From Streptomyces pluripotens (lineage in GTDB: Bacteria; Actinomycetota; Actinomycetes; Streptomycetales; Streptomycetaceae), in assembly GCF_000802245.2 (NCBI RefSeq), contig NZ_CP021080.1, positions 6,882,001-6,946,000 on the forward strand: a stretch of DNA of 64,000 nt. The letters run 5' to 3'. Positions within the stretch are counted from its first letter, which is position 1. The number at the start of each line of letters is the position of its first letter. Under the pieces are notes generated by a model that did not search any database, was not told where the DNA came from, and worked only from the letters and a program-made list of their open reading frames with translations. This document shows positions 62,202-64,000 of this stretch, piece after piece. The translations under genes and the position numbers were made by a program.

Positions 62202-64000
62202 ATGGCTGCCACCACCACCCGGACCGCCCGTCGGCTGGTCCCCTTCATCCTGCTTGCGGTCTGGCTTTCCATCGGCGCGTTTCTGGGGCCCTTCGCCGGG
62301 CGTCTCGGCGAGGTCGCCACCAATGACCAGGCCGCCTTTCTGCCGCGCAGCGCCGAGTCCACCCGTGTCATCGCCGAGCAGCGAGCCTTCCAACAGCAGG
62401 AGACCCTGCCCGTGATCGTTGTCTGGACAGCCGACGCAGGGGGATCCGTACGAGACCGTCGGGCAGCCGCCACCGCAGTCCTGGCCTCGCTCACCGGCAC
62501 ACCCGGCGTGGTCGGCCGGGCTTCCCCAGCCCTGCCTTCCGCGGACGGAAAGGCGTTGCAGGGTGTGGTGCCGGTGCGGCCGGACCTCGGGGACCGGCTC
62601 CCGGATGTCCTCGGTCGGATCCGCGCAACCGCCGACACCGTTCCCGGCACCACCGTCGCACTTGCCGGGCCGGCTGCCACCCAGGCCGACCTGGCCGACG
62701 CCTTCTCCGGCATCGACGGCCTCCTGCTCGGCGTCGCGCTCCTCACGGTCCTGGTCATCTTGCTGCTCGTCCAGCGCAGCGTGCTGCTTCCGCTGATCGT
62801 GATCCTCGGCGCCGTCTTCGCCCTCGGACTGGCTTGTGCGATCGTCTACGCCCTCGCGGACAGTGCGGCGGTCCGTGTCGACGGACAGGTACAGGGCATC
62901 CTCTTCATCTTGGTGATCGGCGCGACAACCGACTACGCGCTGCTGTTCAGCGCGCGTTACCGCGAGGAACTCGCCCGGGACACGGACCGCTTCACCGCGG
63001 CCTGGACCGCGCTCCGGCGGTCCTGGGGGCCGATCACGGCGAGCGCCGCCACCGTCGCTCTCGCTCTGCTCGCCCTGCTGCTCAGTGACCTGACCAACAA
63101 CCGGGCACTCGGTCCGGTCGGGGCCGTGGGCATCGGCTGTGCCGTGCTCAGTGCCCTGACCTTCCTGCCTGCCGTCCTCGTCCTCCTGGGCCGGACCGCC
63201 TACTGGCCCGCCCGCCCGACTCCCGCCGACGACGGGGAAATCGCGCGGGGCGTGTGGCGGCGCGTCGCCGGCCTCGTCGACCGCTCGCCCCGCAGGGTGT
63301 GGGCGAGCTGCCTCATCGCCCTGCTCATCTGCGCCGGGTTCGCTCCCACACTCACCTCCAAAGGCGTCCCGCTGTCCGAGATCTTCGTCAACGACGCACC
63401 ATCGGTCGCGGCACAGAACACGCTCAGTCAGCACTTCCCCGGCGGCTCGGGCACCCCGGCCGTCATCGTTGCCGACGCCGAGCGGCTGCCGCAGGTGCTC
63501 GACGCAGCCCGGCGCACCGATGGCGTCGCCTCCGCCGCCGGTGTCACCGCCTCCGGAAGTCCGGGTGCCGAGCCCCTGGTCGTGGACGGCCGGGTGCGGG
63601 TCGACGCCACCCTGCGTTCGGCCGCGGACAGCCAAGACGCCAAGGACACCATCGCCCGGCTGCGGAGCGCCGTGCACGCGGTGCCCGGCGCCGACGCCCT
63701 GGTCGGCGGCTACACGGCTCAGCGGTACGACACGCTGCACACCGCAGAGCGGGACCGGATGATCATCGTCCCTGTCGTCCTGGCGATCATTCTCGTCATC
63801 CTCGCCCTACTGTTGCGGTCCCTGCTGCTGCCCCTGCTGCTGGTGTCCACGGTCGCCCTGAGCTTCGTCGCGACACTCGGCGTCTCGGCCCTGGTCTTCC
63901 GGCACGTGTTCGGTTTCACCGGCACCGATCCGTCCGTACCGCTCTACGGGTTCGTGTTCCTGGTGGCGTTGGGCGTCGACTACAACATCTTCCTCATGTC
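62202..64000 (+). CDS. MMPL-family transporter (3' end beyond the window)
   Basis: At least 599 residues of an MMPL/RND-type transporter. Helix 1 (about 13-28), a large extracytoplasmic domain (about 30-165) and helices 2-6 with GATTDYALLFSARYREEL are followed by a second half with its own domain and helices, again containing GVDYNIFLM at the edge. MMPL proteins export lipids, polyketides or small toxic compounds using proton motive force. GGAGAG precedes the ATG at 62202. The gene runs off the right end, so its stop is not seen. Confidence 0.92.
   Translation, partial: MAATTTRTARRLVPFILLAVWLSIGAFLGPFAGRLGEVATNDQAAFLPRSAESTRVIAEQRAFQQQETLPVIVVWTADAGGSVRDRRAAATAVLASLTGTPGVVGRASPALPSADGKALQGVVPVRPDLGDRLPDVLGRIRATADTVPGTTVALAGPAATQADLADAFSGIDGLLLGVALLTVLVILLLVQRSVLLPLIVILGAVFALGLACAIVYALADSAAVRVDGQVQGILFILVIGATTDYALLFSARYREELARDTDRFTAAWTALRRSWGPITASAATVALALLALLLSDLTNNRALGPVGAVGIGCAVLSALTFLPAVLVLLGRTAYWPARPTPADDGEIARGVWRRVAGLVDRSPRRVWASCLIALLICAGFAPTLTSKGVPLSEIFVNDAPSVAAQNTLSQHFPGGSGTPAVIVADAERLPQVLDAARRTDGVASAAGVTASGSPGAEPLVVDGRVRVDATLRSAADSQDAKDTIARLRSAVHAVPGADALVGGYTAQRYDTLHTAERDRMIIVPVVLAIILVILALLLRSLLLPLLLVSTVALSFVATLGVSALVFRHVFGFTGTDPSVPLYGFVFLVALGVDYNIFLM

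Noticed and set aside
62109..63740. 543-codon minus-strand frame opposite the MMPL gene
   Set aside because: Antisense to a transporter with regular membrane helices; no coding character.

Overview
The window is a high-GC actinobacterial chromosome segment, almost certainly Streptomyces. The genus call rests on a long chaplin with a sortase signal, an SsgA-like protein, an NsdA/NsdB-like regulator, DUF397 and DUF6479-type small proteins, two SpoIIE-type phosphatases and frequent GTG starts. I see no tRNA, rRNA, CRISPR array, insertion sequence or phage module. Both edges are open: the last gene (an MMPL transporter) runs off the right end.

Layout. (1) 0.3-14.1 kb: a PAS/GAF/SpoIIE phosphatase, a secreted protein, a frameshifted tautomerase, a 2,4-dienoyl-CoA reductase with its PadR regulator, a wall-anchored-looking protein, a secreted GH75 chitosanase, the PTS-type dihydroxyacetone kinase operon dhaKLM opposite an RpiB-like isomerase, a small DUF6479-type protein and an acyl-CoA dehydrogenase. 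(2) 14.3-22.7 kb: a wrecked HTH gene, then a compact cluster of creatininase-family amidohydrolase, MFS transporter, two paralogous TetR regulators, an MBL-fold hydrolase, an RsbW-like ATPase and a PrpE-like acyl-CoA ligase. Five copies of one 14-bp operator-like palindrome lie in front of its transcription units, so it looks like a self-contained regulon for an unknown substrate. (3) 23-42 kb: acyl-CoA and aromatic catabolism. It holds an MpaB-type oxygenase, a phytoene-desaturase-like oxidoreductase, a nitronate-monooxygenase-like flavoprotein, four further CoA ligases including PaaK, and an operon of enoyl-CoA hydratase, tandem DUF35 protein and two thiolase-fold proteins that lack the thiolase cysteine. 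A FAD monooxygenase with divergent TetR follows. (4) 42.3-64 kb: cell envelope and development. It holds an N-acetylmuramoyl-L-alanine amidase, an APH-fold kinase, the NsdA-like regulator, a SpoIIE-like phosphatase with two altered metal ligands, an SsgA-like protein, a baeRF-type protein, AsnB, a secreted tripeptidyl-aminopeptidase-like hydrolase, the chaplin, a GNAT, small membrane proteins, a secreted protein and the MMPL transporter.

The most interesting candidates are the 14.8-22.7 kb operator-linked cluster, the 35.8-39.8 kb tandem-DUF35/double-thiolase-like operon, and the SpoIIE-like protein with substituted metal ligands. All functional statements are read from translated sequence and family knowledge; no database search was possible.
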